Positions 1 through 7,378 of a stretch of DNA of 64,000 bases are shown here, one piece after another. The notes under the pieces are model-generated. The model was not told where the DNA came from. It searched no databases and saw only the letters and a program-made list of their open reading frames with translations. Each line of letters begins with the position of its first letter. Position 1 is the stretch's first letter. The stretch is taken from assembly GCF_009604425.1 (NCBI RefSeq), contig NZ_WEGI01000014.1:248001-312000 (forward strand), given 5' to 3'. The position numbers and the translations under genes are program-made. Source of the DNA: Nocardia aurantia (lineage in GTDB: Bacteria > Actinomycetota > Actinomycetes > Mycobacteriales > Mycobacteriaceae).

Positions 1-492
1 ATGTCCGACGCGATCTACCGGACCGTCGGCCTCGGCGACATCGATACCGCGCACCCGGGCGTGGGTCAGGTGATCACCTGCTGCGAGCGGCTGCGGGCGG
101 CGATGCTGGGCTTCCGGGACGGCGGCCGCATCGTCGCCGGCTCGTATTCGCCGTTCGGCGCGGCGTCGCAACTGTCGGCGGTGCTGCGGACCCTGCTCGC
201 CGCGATCGCCCGGCCACCCTTCCAACCCGGTGACCTGGCCTCGGTATTGCGTTCCTACACAGTCGGTTTCGTCATCGAGGAACAGGCCTACCTGGAGCTG
301 GAGAGCACCGGCGAATGGCAGCCGCTGGTACGGACCCTGTTGTCGAACGACGTTCCGCGCGTGGACGAGTCGGGTGACATCCTCGCCATCATGACCGGCG
401 ACCGGGACCGGCGCTTCACCGCCGGGCTGCGGGCCGTGCTCAGCGATGCCACGGTGCGGACGGGCGATCGGCGTCCCGCTGACGATCGGTGA
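1..492 (+). CDS. TetR-family regulator, C-terminal part (5' end outside window)
   Basis: The frame is open at base 1, so the apparent ATG is probably internal. The 163 visible residues are all-helical and resemble the ligand-binding C-terminal domain of TetR repressors: a run of alanine-rich helices, then a hydrophobic helix around residues 80-100 (LASVLRSYTVGFVIEEQAYL). No helix-turn-helix is visible, so the DNA-binding part must lie upstream. The visible part would hold the effector pocket and dimer interface. The target cannot be deduced because the left neighbour is not shown. Family assignment is moderate; truncation by the window edge is clear. Confidence 0.6.
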   Translation: MSDAIYRTVGLGDIDTAHPGVGQVITCCERLRAAMLGFRDGGRIVAGSYSPFGAASQLSAVLRTLLAAIARPPFQPGDLASVLRSYTVGFVIEEQAYLELESTGEWQPLVRTLLSNDVPRVDESGDILAIMTGDRDRRFTAGLRAVLSDATVRTGDRRPADDR

Positions 493-574
493 GGGTCGCG
501 GAAAACACACGCTCCCACCATGATCCGAGCCGGCTCGACCGCTCGGCGCGACGGTGACCGACGCGGCCCTCGGC

Positions 575-850
575 CTATCGGCGCCGGGCGGCGATCGATC
601 GCTTCACCTGCCGGGCGCGTTCCCGAATCACGATCAGTCCCAGCGAGATCGGCGACCGGGGCGCGGTGACCGGCTCCAGCGACGGGGCCGCCGGCGCCTG
701 CGCGGCCTGCTCGTCGAGGCGCGCGTGCAGCCGTTCCCGGACCTGGTCCGGGGTGTATGCGCGCCGTTTGCGTTCGGCCTGCACGATCACCACACCGGTC
801 GCCGCGACCCCGGCCGCTCCCGCCAGACCCAGTACTTTCCACCAGCGCAT
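575..850 (-). CDS. small single-pass membrane protein
   Basis: This 91-residue protein has one N-terminal transmembrane helix (about residues 7-25, LAGAAGVAATGVVIV), then a basic stretch, a proline/alanine-rich linker and an arginine-rich C-terminus. It is probably anchored with the bulk in the cytoplasm. No catalytic motif is visible and I do not recognise a characterised family. It is divergent from the NlpC/P60-like gene at 869, and only 18 bp separate the two start codons. A minus-strand -10 (TAGCCT, 862-857) ends 6 nt before its ATG, suggesting a leaderless transcript. Third-position GC bias supports coding. Confidence 0.6.
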   Translation of the reverse strand: MRWWKVLGLAGAAGVAATGVVIVQAERKRRAYTPDQVRERLHARLDEQAAQAPAAPSLEPVTAPRSPISLGLIVIRERARQVKRSIAARRR

Positions 851-855
851 GCGTC

Positions 856-862
856 TAGGCTA
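856..862. promoter_or_regulatory. shared -10 element of two divergent leaderless genes
   Basis: The heptamer TAGGCTA reads as TAGGCT on the plus strand, 7 nt before the GTG at 869. It reads as TAGCCT on the minus strand, 6 nt before the ATG at 850. Both spacings suit actinobacterial leaderless transcripts, so one near-symmetric -10 could fire in both directions. No clear -35 is seen on either side. Confidence 0.5.
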
Positions 863-868
863 GTCGCC

Positions 869-1531
869 GTGCCACGCGAAGCCCCCACGAGTATCGGCCT
901 GGACGAAGCGGTGGAATTGGCCCGGACCGGAGATCTCTGGTTGTTCCGCGGGCACACGCCCGCCGATCGCGCGATCCGCGGCCTCACCAACAGTCCCGTG
1001 AACCATGTCGGCATGGTCGTGGCCGTCGACGATCTACCGCCGCTGATCTGGCATGCCGAACTGGGCCGGGCGCTGCCGGACGCCTGGTCCGGCACCAATC
1101 ACCGCGGCGCCCAGCTGCACGATCTGCGGGCCGCGGTCCTGCGCTGGACGCACGAATACGGGCAGCAGGCGTGGATGCGCCAGCTCGATCGCCCGGTCAC
1201 CGGCGAGATGGAGGACGCGGCGCTGCGGGTGGTGGCCCGGCTGGACGGCATGCCCTTCCCGTCGACCAGCGCGCTCGCCGGCCGCTGGTTCCTCGGCCGG
1301 GTCCCGCTGCCCCGGCGGTCGCGCAAGGACGACGCCGAGGCGGCGGGCCTGGAGAACGCGTACTGCGCGGAGATCGTCGCCATGACGTATCAGGCGATGG
1401 GCCTGCTGCCGGAGAAACGCCCCAACTACTACGACCCGGGCAAGTTCTGGAGCGGCGACAATCTGCGCCTGATCGGGGGCTACCGGCTCGGCGGCGAGAT
1501 CGTGGTCGACATTCCCGACGTCACAGACTGA
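869..1531 (+). CDS. permuted papain-like (YiiX/NlpC-P60 type) putative cysteine hydrolase
   Basis: The 220-residue protein opens with a strand-turn GDLWLFRG, then has His46 in NSPVNHVGMVV and Cys166 in AYCAEIVAMTYQ. A histidine before the cysteine, with the cysteine in a C-[AS]-E-[IL]-V motif, is the permuted order of the YiiX/YebB group of NlpC/P60-like enzymes. These act on amide or thioester bonds in peptides or lipids; the substrate here is unknown. No signal peptide is visible, so it is probably cytoplasmic. The GTG start is chosen because a -10 hexamer (856-861) lies 7 nt upstream and the preceding codons do not look coding. Its 3' end overlaps the convergent TetR gene by 11 bp. Confidence 0.65.
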   Translation: MPREAPTSIGLDEAVELARTGDLWLFRGHTPADRAIRGLTNSPVNHVGMVVAVDDLPPLIWHAELGRALPDAWSGTNHRGAQLHDLRAAVLRWTHEYGQQAWMRQLDRPVTGEMEDAALRVVARLDGMPFPSTSALAGRWFLGRVPLPRRSRKDDAEAAGLENAYCAEIVAMTYQAMGLLPEKRPNYYDPGKFWSGDNLRLIGGYRLGGEIVVDIPDVTD

Positions 1532-2117
1532 GCCCGGATTCCAGCTGTTCCACGATCCGCTCGACGAGCTCGGCGACATCGGCCTGCGGATCGTCTGCGA
1601 GTTCGGCCAGCACCGCCGTCAGCGCGCCGACGATCGCGCCCGCCACCGTGCGCACCGCGAAGTCGTCCGAATCCCGGCCGGCGCGCTCGGCCAGCGGAAC
1701 CGCCAACGCCTGCATGGTCTGCAACAACTGGTCCAGCATCGTGGCGCGCAGGGCGGGCACCGTCAGGATGAGCGCGGTCCGCTCGCGCAACTCCGTCCGC
1801 GCGGCGTCGGACAGGTCGCCGAACACGGCGGCGAAGGCCCGGCGCAGCGCGGTGATCGGCGGCAGGTCCGCGGGCTGGGCCCGCAGCGCCGCGATGATCC
1901 GCGGGTCGTACTCGTCCTGGAGGACGAGATCCTCCTTGGTGGGGAAGTAGCGGTAGAAGGTGCTCTCCGAGACCGCGGCGGCCTCGATGATCTGCTCGAT
2001 CGTGGTCGCCTCGTAGCCCTGCTCGTCGAACAGGCGCAGCGCGCACGCCGAGATGGTGGCGCGCGTCTGCGCCTTCTTGCGTTCGCGCAGACCGGGTTTG
2101 GCGGGATCAGACGGCAT
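1521..2117 (-). CDS. TetR-family repressor paired with a DHA2 exporter
   Basis: The 198-residue protein has an N-terminal TetR helix-turn-helix (about residues 15-62), with the recognition region TTIEQIIEAAAVSESTFYRY followed by FPTKEDL. A variable helical ligand domain follows. It is downstream of and overlaps the exporter gene by 11 bp (start at 2117 inside the exporter's last codons), so the two are translationally coupled. The likely role is drug- or metabolite-responsive repression of the shared promoter near 3650, where two copies of a GAAGGT/ACCTTC-type site occur. Autoregulation is inferred from operon position; the ligand is unknown. Confidence 0.8.
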   Translation of the reverse strand: MPSDPAKPGLRERKKAQTRATISACALRLFDEQGYEATTIEQIIEAAAVSESTFYRYFPTKEDLVLQDEYDPRIIAALRAQPADLPPITALRRAFAAVFGDLSDAARTELRERTALILTVPALRATMLDQLLQTMQALAVPLAERAGRDSDDFAVRTVAGAIVGALTAVLAELADDPQADVAELVERIVEQLESGLSL

Positions 2118-3636
2118 GCGACTCCTGGGGTGCGGCGGGTTCGGGGGCACGCGCGCCGGGCAGGAACACCTGTGCCGCGACCGCGCCCGCCACCGCGATC
2201 CCGGCGGCCACCAGCATCGACATATCCACTCCGTGCACGAAAGCATCCTGCACCATCGCCGCGAAGCCCGGCGAGGGCGTCCGTCGCGCCACCTCGAGCC
2301 CACCGTGCACGCCGCTGCGGACGGTGTCGGCGGCCGCGGGCGGCAATCCGGTGAGGTCGAGCCGGCCGCGGTAGTCGGCGGCGACCACGCTGCCCAGGAT
2401 CGCGGTACCCAGTGGCGCACTGGTCTTCTGGAACGCCTGCACCACCGCCGACCCGATCCCGCTGCGCTCCGCGGTGAGGGTCCCGACCGCGACCGAGGTG
2501 ACCGCGCTCAACGCCAGCCCGGTGCCCGCGCACATGATCGCCATCCACGCGGCGACGAAGCCGGTGCCCGATCCGGTGCCGGTGGTCGCGCCCAGCCCGG
2601 CGCCGACGGCGGTGAGCCCGAATCCGAGCACCACGGTCACCTTCGCACCGATCGTCCGGGTACACCAGGCCGCGGGCAGCGCTCCGGCGATCAGGCCACC
2701 GACCAGCGGCAGCAGCCGCAACCCGGATCCCAGTGCGTCCGTCCCGGCCACGGCCTGGAAGTACTGCGGCATCGTGAACAGCAGCCCTACCATGCCCATA
2801 CCGACCAGACCGCCCAGCGTCGCCCCGGCGGTGAACGCGCGGGACCGGAACAGTTCCGGATCGATCATCGGCTGCCCGCCGCTGCGGGCGAGATACCGCT
2901 CCCAGCCGAAGAATCCGGCCAGCGCCAGCACGCCCGCGGCCATCGCGGATCCGGCGATCGCATCCGTCCAGCCGCGCTGCCCGGCCTCGATCAGCCCGTA
3001 GGTCAGGGCGACCAGCCCGACCGCCGACGCCGTGACCCCGACGGGATCCAGACCGGGCCGCCGCGACGCCTTCGACTCGGGCACCAGCGCCGCCCCGACC
3101 ACCAGGCCCGCCAGCACGATCGGCACGTTGAGCAGGAACATCCAGCCCCACCACAGATGCGACAGCATCCAGCCGCCCAGGATCGGCCCGAGCGGCAGTG
3201 CCAGGAAGTTCGCCGCCTGATAGATGCCGACCGCGCGGGCCCGCTCGGATTCGCCGAACAGCACGGTCAGCGCCGACAGCGCCATCACCGTGATGCCCGC
3301 GCCGGCCACCCCCATCAGCAGCCTGGCGGCGAGGAACCAGCCCGGCGAGGGCGCGTAGGCACACCATGCCGACCCGATCCCGAACAGCCCCAGCGACACC
3401 AGCATCGTCGCCTTGCGGCCGAACCGATCGCCGATCAGCCCGGCCGGTAGCACCGCGGCCGCCAGGACCAGCAGATATCCGGCCGAAAACCACTCGAGAT
3501 CGGACTCCGTGGCGTGCAGCGACCGCGCCAGCGTCGGCAACGCCACCGACAACACCGTGCCGTCGAGGCTCACCGCCAGCACGTTCAGGCTGACCGCGCC
3601 GAGCGCCCACCACCGCGCCGCTCCGAAAGAGAACAT
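2107..3636 (-). CDS. MFS drug exporter, DHA2 (14-TM) type
   Basis: The 509-residue inner-membrane protein carries DHA2-family signatures: an acidic residue in TM1 (NVLAVSLDGTVLSVALP), motif A between TM2 and TM3 (GLIGDRFGRKATML) and a motif C-like glycine run (GIYQAANFLALPLGPILGGW). Length and predicted helix number fit the EmrB/QacA/LfrA group of proton-driven exporters of lipophilic cations or antibiotics. The ATG at 3636 is preceded by GGAGAG 4 nt away; the open frame further upstream contains the operator and is not used. It is co-transcribed with the TetR gene behind it. The substrate cannot be read from sequence. Confidence 0.85.
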   Translation of the reverse strand: MFSFGAARWWALGAVSLNVLAVSLDGTVLSVALPTLARSLHATESDLEWFSAGYLLVLAAAVLPAGLIGDRFGRKATMLVSLGLFGIGSAWCAYAPSPGWFLAARLLMGVAGAGITVMALSALTVLFGESERARAVGIYQAANFLALPLGPILGGWMLSHLWWGWMFLLNVPIVLAGLVVGAALVPESKASRRPGLDPVGVTASAVGLVALTYGLIEAGQRGWTDAIAGSAMAAGVLALAGFFGWERYLARSGGQPMIDPELFRSRAFTAGATLGGLVGMGMVGLLFTMPQYFQAVAGTDALGSGLRLLPLVGGLIAGALPAAWCTRTIGAKVTVVLGFGLTAVGAGLGATTGTGSGTGFVAAWMAIMCAGTGLALSAVTSVAVGTLTAERSGIGSAVVQAFQKTSAPLGTAILGSVVAADYRGRLDLTGLPPAAADTVRSGVHGGLEVARRTPSPGFAAMVQDAFVHGVDMSMLVAAGIAVAGAVAAQVFLPGARAPEPAAPQESHAV

Positions 3637-3651
3637 GAGACTCTCCAAATA

Positions 3652-3681
3652 GAAGGTAACCTTCAAAAGAAGGCTACCTCC
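3652..3681. promoter_or_regulatory. tandem TetR-type operators in front of the exporter
   Basis: GAAGGTAACCTTC (3652-3664) is a perfect palindrome around a central base. GAAGGCTACCTCC (3669-3681) is a degenerate copy 17 bp away. They lie 16-45 bp upstream of the exporter's ATG. Spacing, symmetry and position fit binding of two dimers of the co-encoded TetR repressor; that link is inference. Confidence 0.65.
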
Positions 3682-4121
3682 ACATCGTCGAAATGTCCGG
3701 CGCTCCCACTCGACCACGGCACCCGGCGACCATCCGGGACCGTGATCGAGGATCTCGAACGTCACCTGTACAGACGCCCAGCTACAGCAGGCGGTGCCGC
3801 CCCCGGATCCGGGCACTCGAGCGCAGCATGGTGTCGAGCCGCCGGTACGCACCCCATACGGCGTCGAATCGGCGGGCGACGGAAGAGAATCGGCGGACCG
3901 CGGCGCGGGCGGTGCTCGGTCACGACCGCATCGCCCGGGTAGCTGTTCCCGACAGCCGCTCCGCGCGTTGCCGATTCGACCGCAATCGCGACTCCTGTGT
4001 TGCGGCCGCCGACGACGAACAAAGCCACCCGGTCCTCCGGATACGTGTTGTCAACACTCGGTCGCGGGCCTGGTGCGGGATTTCCGGTGCCCGCCCACGA
4101 ATTCGCTTGTGCCGCAGCTTG
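3682..4121. other. 440-bp stretch without a credible gene
   Basis: Only arginine/proline-rich open frames occur here, typical of GC-rich non-coding DNA. Two things stand out. One is a 13-bp perfect palindrome GTGTTG-T-CAACAC at 4045-4057, of the type bound by GntR or LacI proteins but with no gene start nearby. The other is the beginning of the short repeat at 4098-4126. The stretch may be a decayed gene region. Confidence 0.4.
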
Positions 4122-4126
4122 TCAGC
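4098..4126 (+). repeat. left copy of a ~28-bp direct repeat framing the LysR/SDR pair
   Basis: The 29 bases from CGAATTCGCTTGTGCC to CAGC match 6051-6078 at 26 of 29 positions with one 1-bp gap, in the same orientation. This copy includes the LysR stop codon (4122-4124). Both copies sit just beyond the outer ends of the LysR/SDR module, about 1.95 kb apart. Confidence 0.45.
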
Positions 4127-5039
4127 CGGAGGCGGGCGTGCCGACGGCGGCGGTGCGGAGGGCGGTAGCCAGGCGGGCTACGGGCTCGGGGAGGGGGTGC
4201 GGGAGGCGGGCCAGGAGCAGGCGGCGGGATTCGTCGGCGCCGCCGCGCACCGGTAGGGCGCGGACGCCCGGTGGCAGGATCGCGCCGAGTCCGGCGGGGA
4301 CGGTGGTGATGCCGCAACCGGCCGCCACCAGTTGCAGTTTCGCCAGCCAGTCGCGGGTGGTGTGCGCGATCTCCGGTCGTTCGTCGACCCCGGGCCAGAC
4401 GCCCATCGTGTAATCGCCGCGCGGGCCGGCGATCCAGCGGCGGCCGCGCAGATCGTCGACATCGATGTACTCGCCGCGTGCGAGCGGGTGATCGGCCGGG
4501 ACCGCCACCAGCAGACTGCGTTCGGCGAGCACCTGGAGTCGCAGCGCGGGCGTCTCCGAATCCGGCGGCCGGTACGGTGGCGCCGAGGCGAGCAGCGCGA
4601 GGTCGATCGTGCCCGCGCGCAGTGCCCGCACCAGCGCGGGCGTACTGCCCTCGCGGCCGACGACGGTGATCCCCGGATGCGTGCGCCGCAACTCGGCCAG
4701 CGCCTGCGGCACCAGCCAGGTCCCGGCGCTGGTGAACCAGCCCAGCCGGACCGAGGCCAGTTCCTCCGGAATCCCCGCCAATTCTCTTGCCGTGGCATCG
4801 ATCTGGTCGATCACGGCGGCGGCGCGGCGGGCGACGACCCGACCGGCCGCGGTCAGCCGGACCCCGTCGTGGCGGCGCTGCAACAGCTCGGCGCCCGCCG
4901 CGCGCTCGAGGGTCGCGATCTGCCGCGACACCGCCGACTGGGTGTAGCCGAGGGCCGCTGCCGCGGCGGTCAGTGTGCCGCGTTCCGCCACCTCGCGGAA
5001 CACCCGGAGCGCGGTCAGCGAGGCGTCACCGAAGGCCAT
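4122..5039 (-). CDS. LysR-family transcriptional regulator
   Basis: The 305-residue protein has an N-terminal winged helix (about residues 5-62) with the typical recognition stretch GTLTAAAAALGYTQSAVSRQI. A coiled linker and a two-lobed periplasmic-binding-like effector domain follow (from about residue 85: VRLGWFTSAGTWLVPQALAEL). Start at 5039 is preferred over 5057 because MAFGDASLTALRVFREV aligns with the usual LysR N-terminus. It is divergent from the SDR gene at 5154. That arrangement usually means the regulator activates the divergent gene in response to a small effector while repressing itself. Confidence 0.85.
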   Translation of the reverse strand: MAFGDASLTALRVFREVAERGTLTAAAAALGYTQSAVSRQIATLERAAGAELLQRRHDGVRLTAAGRVVARRAAAVIDQIDATARELAGIPEELASVRLGWFTSAGTWLVPQALAELRRTHPGITVVGREGSTPALVRALRAGTIDLALLASAPPYRPPDSETPALRLQVLAERSLLVAVPADHPLARGEYIDVDDLRGRRWIAGPRGDYTMGVWPGVDERPEIAHTTRDWLAKLQLVAAGCGITTVPAGLGAILPPGVRALPVRGGADESRRLLLARLPHPLPEPVARLATALRTAAVGTPASG

Positions 5040-5153
5040 GACATTTACGCATACCACATCTGATCAACTTTCGCTGGTCACATGACGGGCACAGGCCCAC
5101 CATGAACTGAGCGGACCGGTAACGGATCGCGATCCACCCTCAGGAAGGCTGAA

Positions 5154-6041
5154 ATGTCCACTCCCACAGTCGCTCTCGTCACCGGTGCCACCCAGGGCCT
5201 GGGTCTGGCCCTGGTCGAGGGGCTGGCCCGCCGGTTGGGGCCGGACGGCACCGTCTACCTCACCGGCCGCGACTTCGACCGGATCAACCGCGCGGTCGAG
5301 GCGGTTCCGGCCGGCGGCGCGACGGTGCGCGGCGAACTGCTCGACGTCGCCGAGCCCGACGCCGCCGCGCGGCTGGCCGCACAACTGCGGCAGCGGCACG
5401 GCGGCGTCGACATCGTGTTCGGCAACGCGGTCATGCGCGTCGGCCCCGACGACGATCCGCGCGCGATCGTCGACCGGTACACCGAGGTCAACAACTTCGG
5501 CACCACCCGGCTGCTGCGCGCGTTCGCGCCGCTGCTGCGTGATCACGGACGGCTGCTCGTCGTGGCCAGTTCGCTGGGCACCCTGCATCACCTCGCGCCC
5601 GTGCTGCACGACCGATTCGCGGCCCCGGCCTCACTGGACGAGGTCGACAAGGAGGTCGCCGCGTGGCGCGACGCCGTCGCCGACGGCAGCGCCCGAGCCG
5701 GCGCGTGGCCCGGATTCGTCAACATCCCGTCGAAGATCGCGCAGGTCGCGGCCGTCCGGGCGCTGGCGGCGCAGCGCCGCGAGGACGATCTCGCGCGCGA
5801 CATCCTGCTGGCCGCGGTCTGCCCGGGCATGATGAACACCCCGACCTCGGCGCTGTGGTGGGACGTCTCCGACCAGCCCACCCCCGCGGCGGCGGCCGTG
5901 GCGCTGCTCGACCTCGTGCTGCGCCCGGCCCGCCCGGACCACTACGGGCAGTTGATCCGCGACGGCAAGGTGCTGCCCTGGTCACCGTTCGAGTCCGGTC
6001 CCGCCGATCCCGTGCCCGCGCGCACCTCGTCCCGGCGCTGA
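5154..6041 (+). CDS. SDR-family oxidoreductase, catalytic Tyr replaced
   Basis: The 295-residue protein has the NAD(P)-binding TGATQGLG motif (residues 10-17), a DVAEPD segment and a serine pair (VVASSLGTL) where the SDR catalytic Ser lies. It resembles carbonyl-reductase-type SDRs in having an insert before the active site. At the expected Tyr-x-x-x-Lys, however, it reads Asn190-Ile-Pro-Ser-Lys194: the lysine is kept and the tyrosine is lost. The protein may therefore use another residue or bind cofactor without standard catalysis. AGGAAGG sits 5 nt before the ATG. It is divergent from the LysR gene, its probable regulator; substrate unknown. Confidence 0.8.
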   Translation: MSTPTVALVTGATQGLGLALVEGLARRLGPDGTVYLTGRDFDRINRAVEAVPAGGATVRGELLDVAEPDAAARLAAQLRQRHGGVDIVFGNAVMRVGPDDDPRAIVDRYTEVNNFGTTRLLRAFAPLLRDHGRLLVVASSLGTLHHLAPVLHDRFAAPASLDEVDKEVAAWRDAVADGSARAGAWPGFVNIPSKIAQVAAVRALAAQRREDDLARDILLAAVCPGMMNTPTSALWWDVSDQPTPAAAAVALLDLVLRPARPDHYGQLIRDGKVLPWSPFESGPADPVPARTSSRR

Positions 6042-6050
6042 GTTCGTCGC

Positions 6051-6078
6051 CGAATCGCTTGTGCCACAGCATGTCAGC
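6051..6078 (+). repeat. right copy of the ~28-bp direct repeat
   Basis: This partner of 4098-4126 starts 9 bp after the SDR stop codon. It differs by a 1-bp deletion and two substitutions. It could mark the boundary of a small inserted or duplicated module, or be a short dispersed element; neither copy shows strong internal symmetry. Confidence 0.45.
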
Positions 6079-6143
6079 GGCCCGCACATCTCTTCCCGAC
6101 GCTGAGGAGAGCGCCGCGCGGCCACTGGCGTTACGGTGTCTGG

Positions 6144-7334
6144 ATGACCGTTGAGACCGTCACACGTGTCCGGGTCGGTGGGGGAGCTGTTGTCGGGCGA
6201 GTGGTGTGCCATCCGCGACTGCCCCTGATCGCCGGCCTGGACTTCGGCCGCGAGGCCGTATATGTCTGGGACGCAAGCGATCTGCGCACGCTCGGCGTCG
6301 TCGAGGCCGCGTCGCCGAGCGACGGCCGGGGTCGCGGGCCGGCCGTCGCCTGGCATCCCGAAGATCCCGTACTGCTGATCGCGGACGGGGGTCCGGTGCG
6401 GTGCTGGACACCCGCCGGAGTGTCCGAACTCACGAAGTTCCCGACCGGCTACCGGAACGTGGCCTTCGGCCCGGACGCCCGCACGGTGTGGGCGATCCCG
6501 ACGGTGACCGACGGTGATCCCTGGGAATGCTCCGATGTCGTGGATCTCGAATCCGGCGCGTGCGGCAAAGGACCAGGCTGGGACACCGGCGTCGCGGCCC
6601 ACCCCGCCGGTGGGCTGGTGCTCACGCTGCGCAGCAATCAGGGCGCGACACTGGGCATCTTCGCCCGGGCCGGCGACGGGCACACCGTCGCGCCCCGGGT
6701 GCTGCGCCGTGCGCTGATCCTGGACGTCGACGGTTACGAGACGCCGATCTTCAGCCCGGACGGCCGGTATCTGGCGGTCCGCGGCAACGCCTACGTCAAC
6801 ACGCTGGACGTGTTCGAGTTCCCCTCGCTGGACAACGTGCTGTCCACGACGCTCGGCGAACCCAGCCCCGGTTACCCGTACCCGCAGGACTGGCTGGACC
6901 GGATGCGGGCCTGGTCACGGCACAACATCGCGTTCGGGACCCGGCCCGGCGTGCTCTGGATCGGCACGCCGACCGGCACCCTCGTCGAAGCCGACCTCGG
7001 CAATCAGCGCTCGCTGGCTCACGACATCCCGAGCGGCGCCGCGGTGACCGCCCTGGCCGCCACCGCGAGCGGTGACCTGGTCGTCGCCGACGCCACCGGC
7101 GAACTGGTTCGCCTCGCGGCATCCGCGGATCGCGCGGTGGCGTCACCGGCCGCGGTGACGGACTTCCTGGCGGGCACCTCCGACGTGGACGCCGACGCGG
7201 ACCTCGAATCGCAACTCGTGCTCACCGACGGGGCGCGGACCTGGGAGCCCGGCGATCTGGAGACGGTCGACACCGCGACCGACAGCGATCCGACCTGGCT
7301 GCGAATCCAGGTGCAGATGAACCACGCCCGATAG
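6144..7334 (+). CDS. WD40-like beta-propeller protein
   Basis: The 396-residue protein has no signal peptide and is built from repeated blade-like segments. Examples are AVYVWDASDLRTLGVVEA, GGPVRCWTPAGVSELTKF, PIFSPDGRYLAVRG and GVLWIGTPTGTLVEADL. These have the hydrophobic strand spacing and closing W/D residues of WD40 or YVTN-type propellers, and seem to form six or seven blades. Such proteins usually act as binding scaffolds. No enzyme motif was seen. A -10 element TACGGT (6132-6137) ends 6 nt before the ATG, so the mRNA is probably leaderless. It stands alone between the SDR gene and a convergent exporter. Confidence 0.6.
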   Translation: MTVETVTRVRVGGGAVVGRVVCHPRLPLIAGLDFGREAVYVWDASDLRTLGVVEAASPSDGRGRGPAVAWHPEDPVLLIADGGPVRCWTPAGVSELTKFPTGYRNVAFGPDARTVWAIPTVTDGDPWECSDVVDLESGACGKGPGWDTGVAAHPAGGLVLTLRSNQGATLGIFARAGDGHTVAPRVLRRALILDVDGYETPIFSPDGRYLAVRGNAYVNTLDVFEFPSLDNVLSTTLGEPSPGYPYPQDWLDRMRAWSRHNIAFGTRPGVLWIGTPTGTLVEADLGNQRSLAHDIPSGAAVTALAATASGDLVVADATGELVRLAASADRAVASPAAVTDFLAGTSDVDADADLESQLVLTDGARTWEPGDLETVDTATDSDPTWLRIQVQMNHAR

Positions 7335-7378
7335 CTCAGGCGGGATCCGGATCCGGCGCGGCGGCCCCGGGCGGCGGA

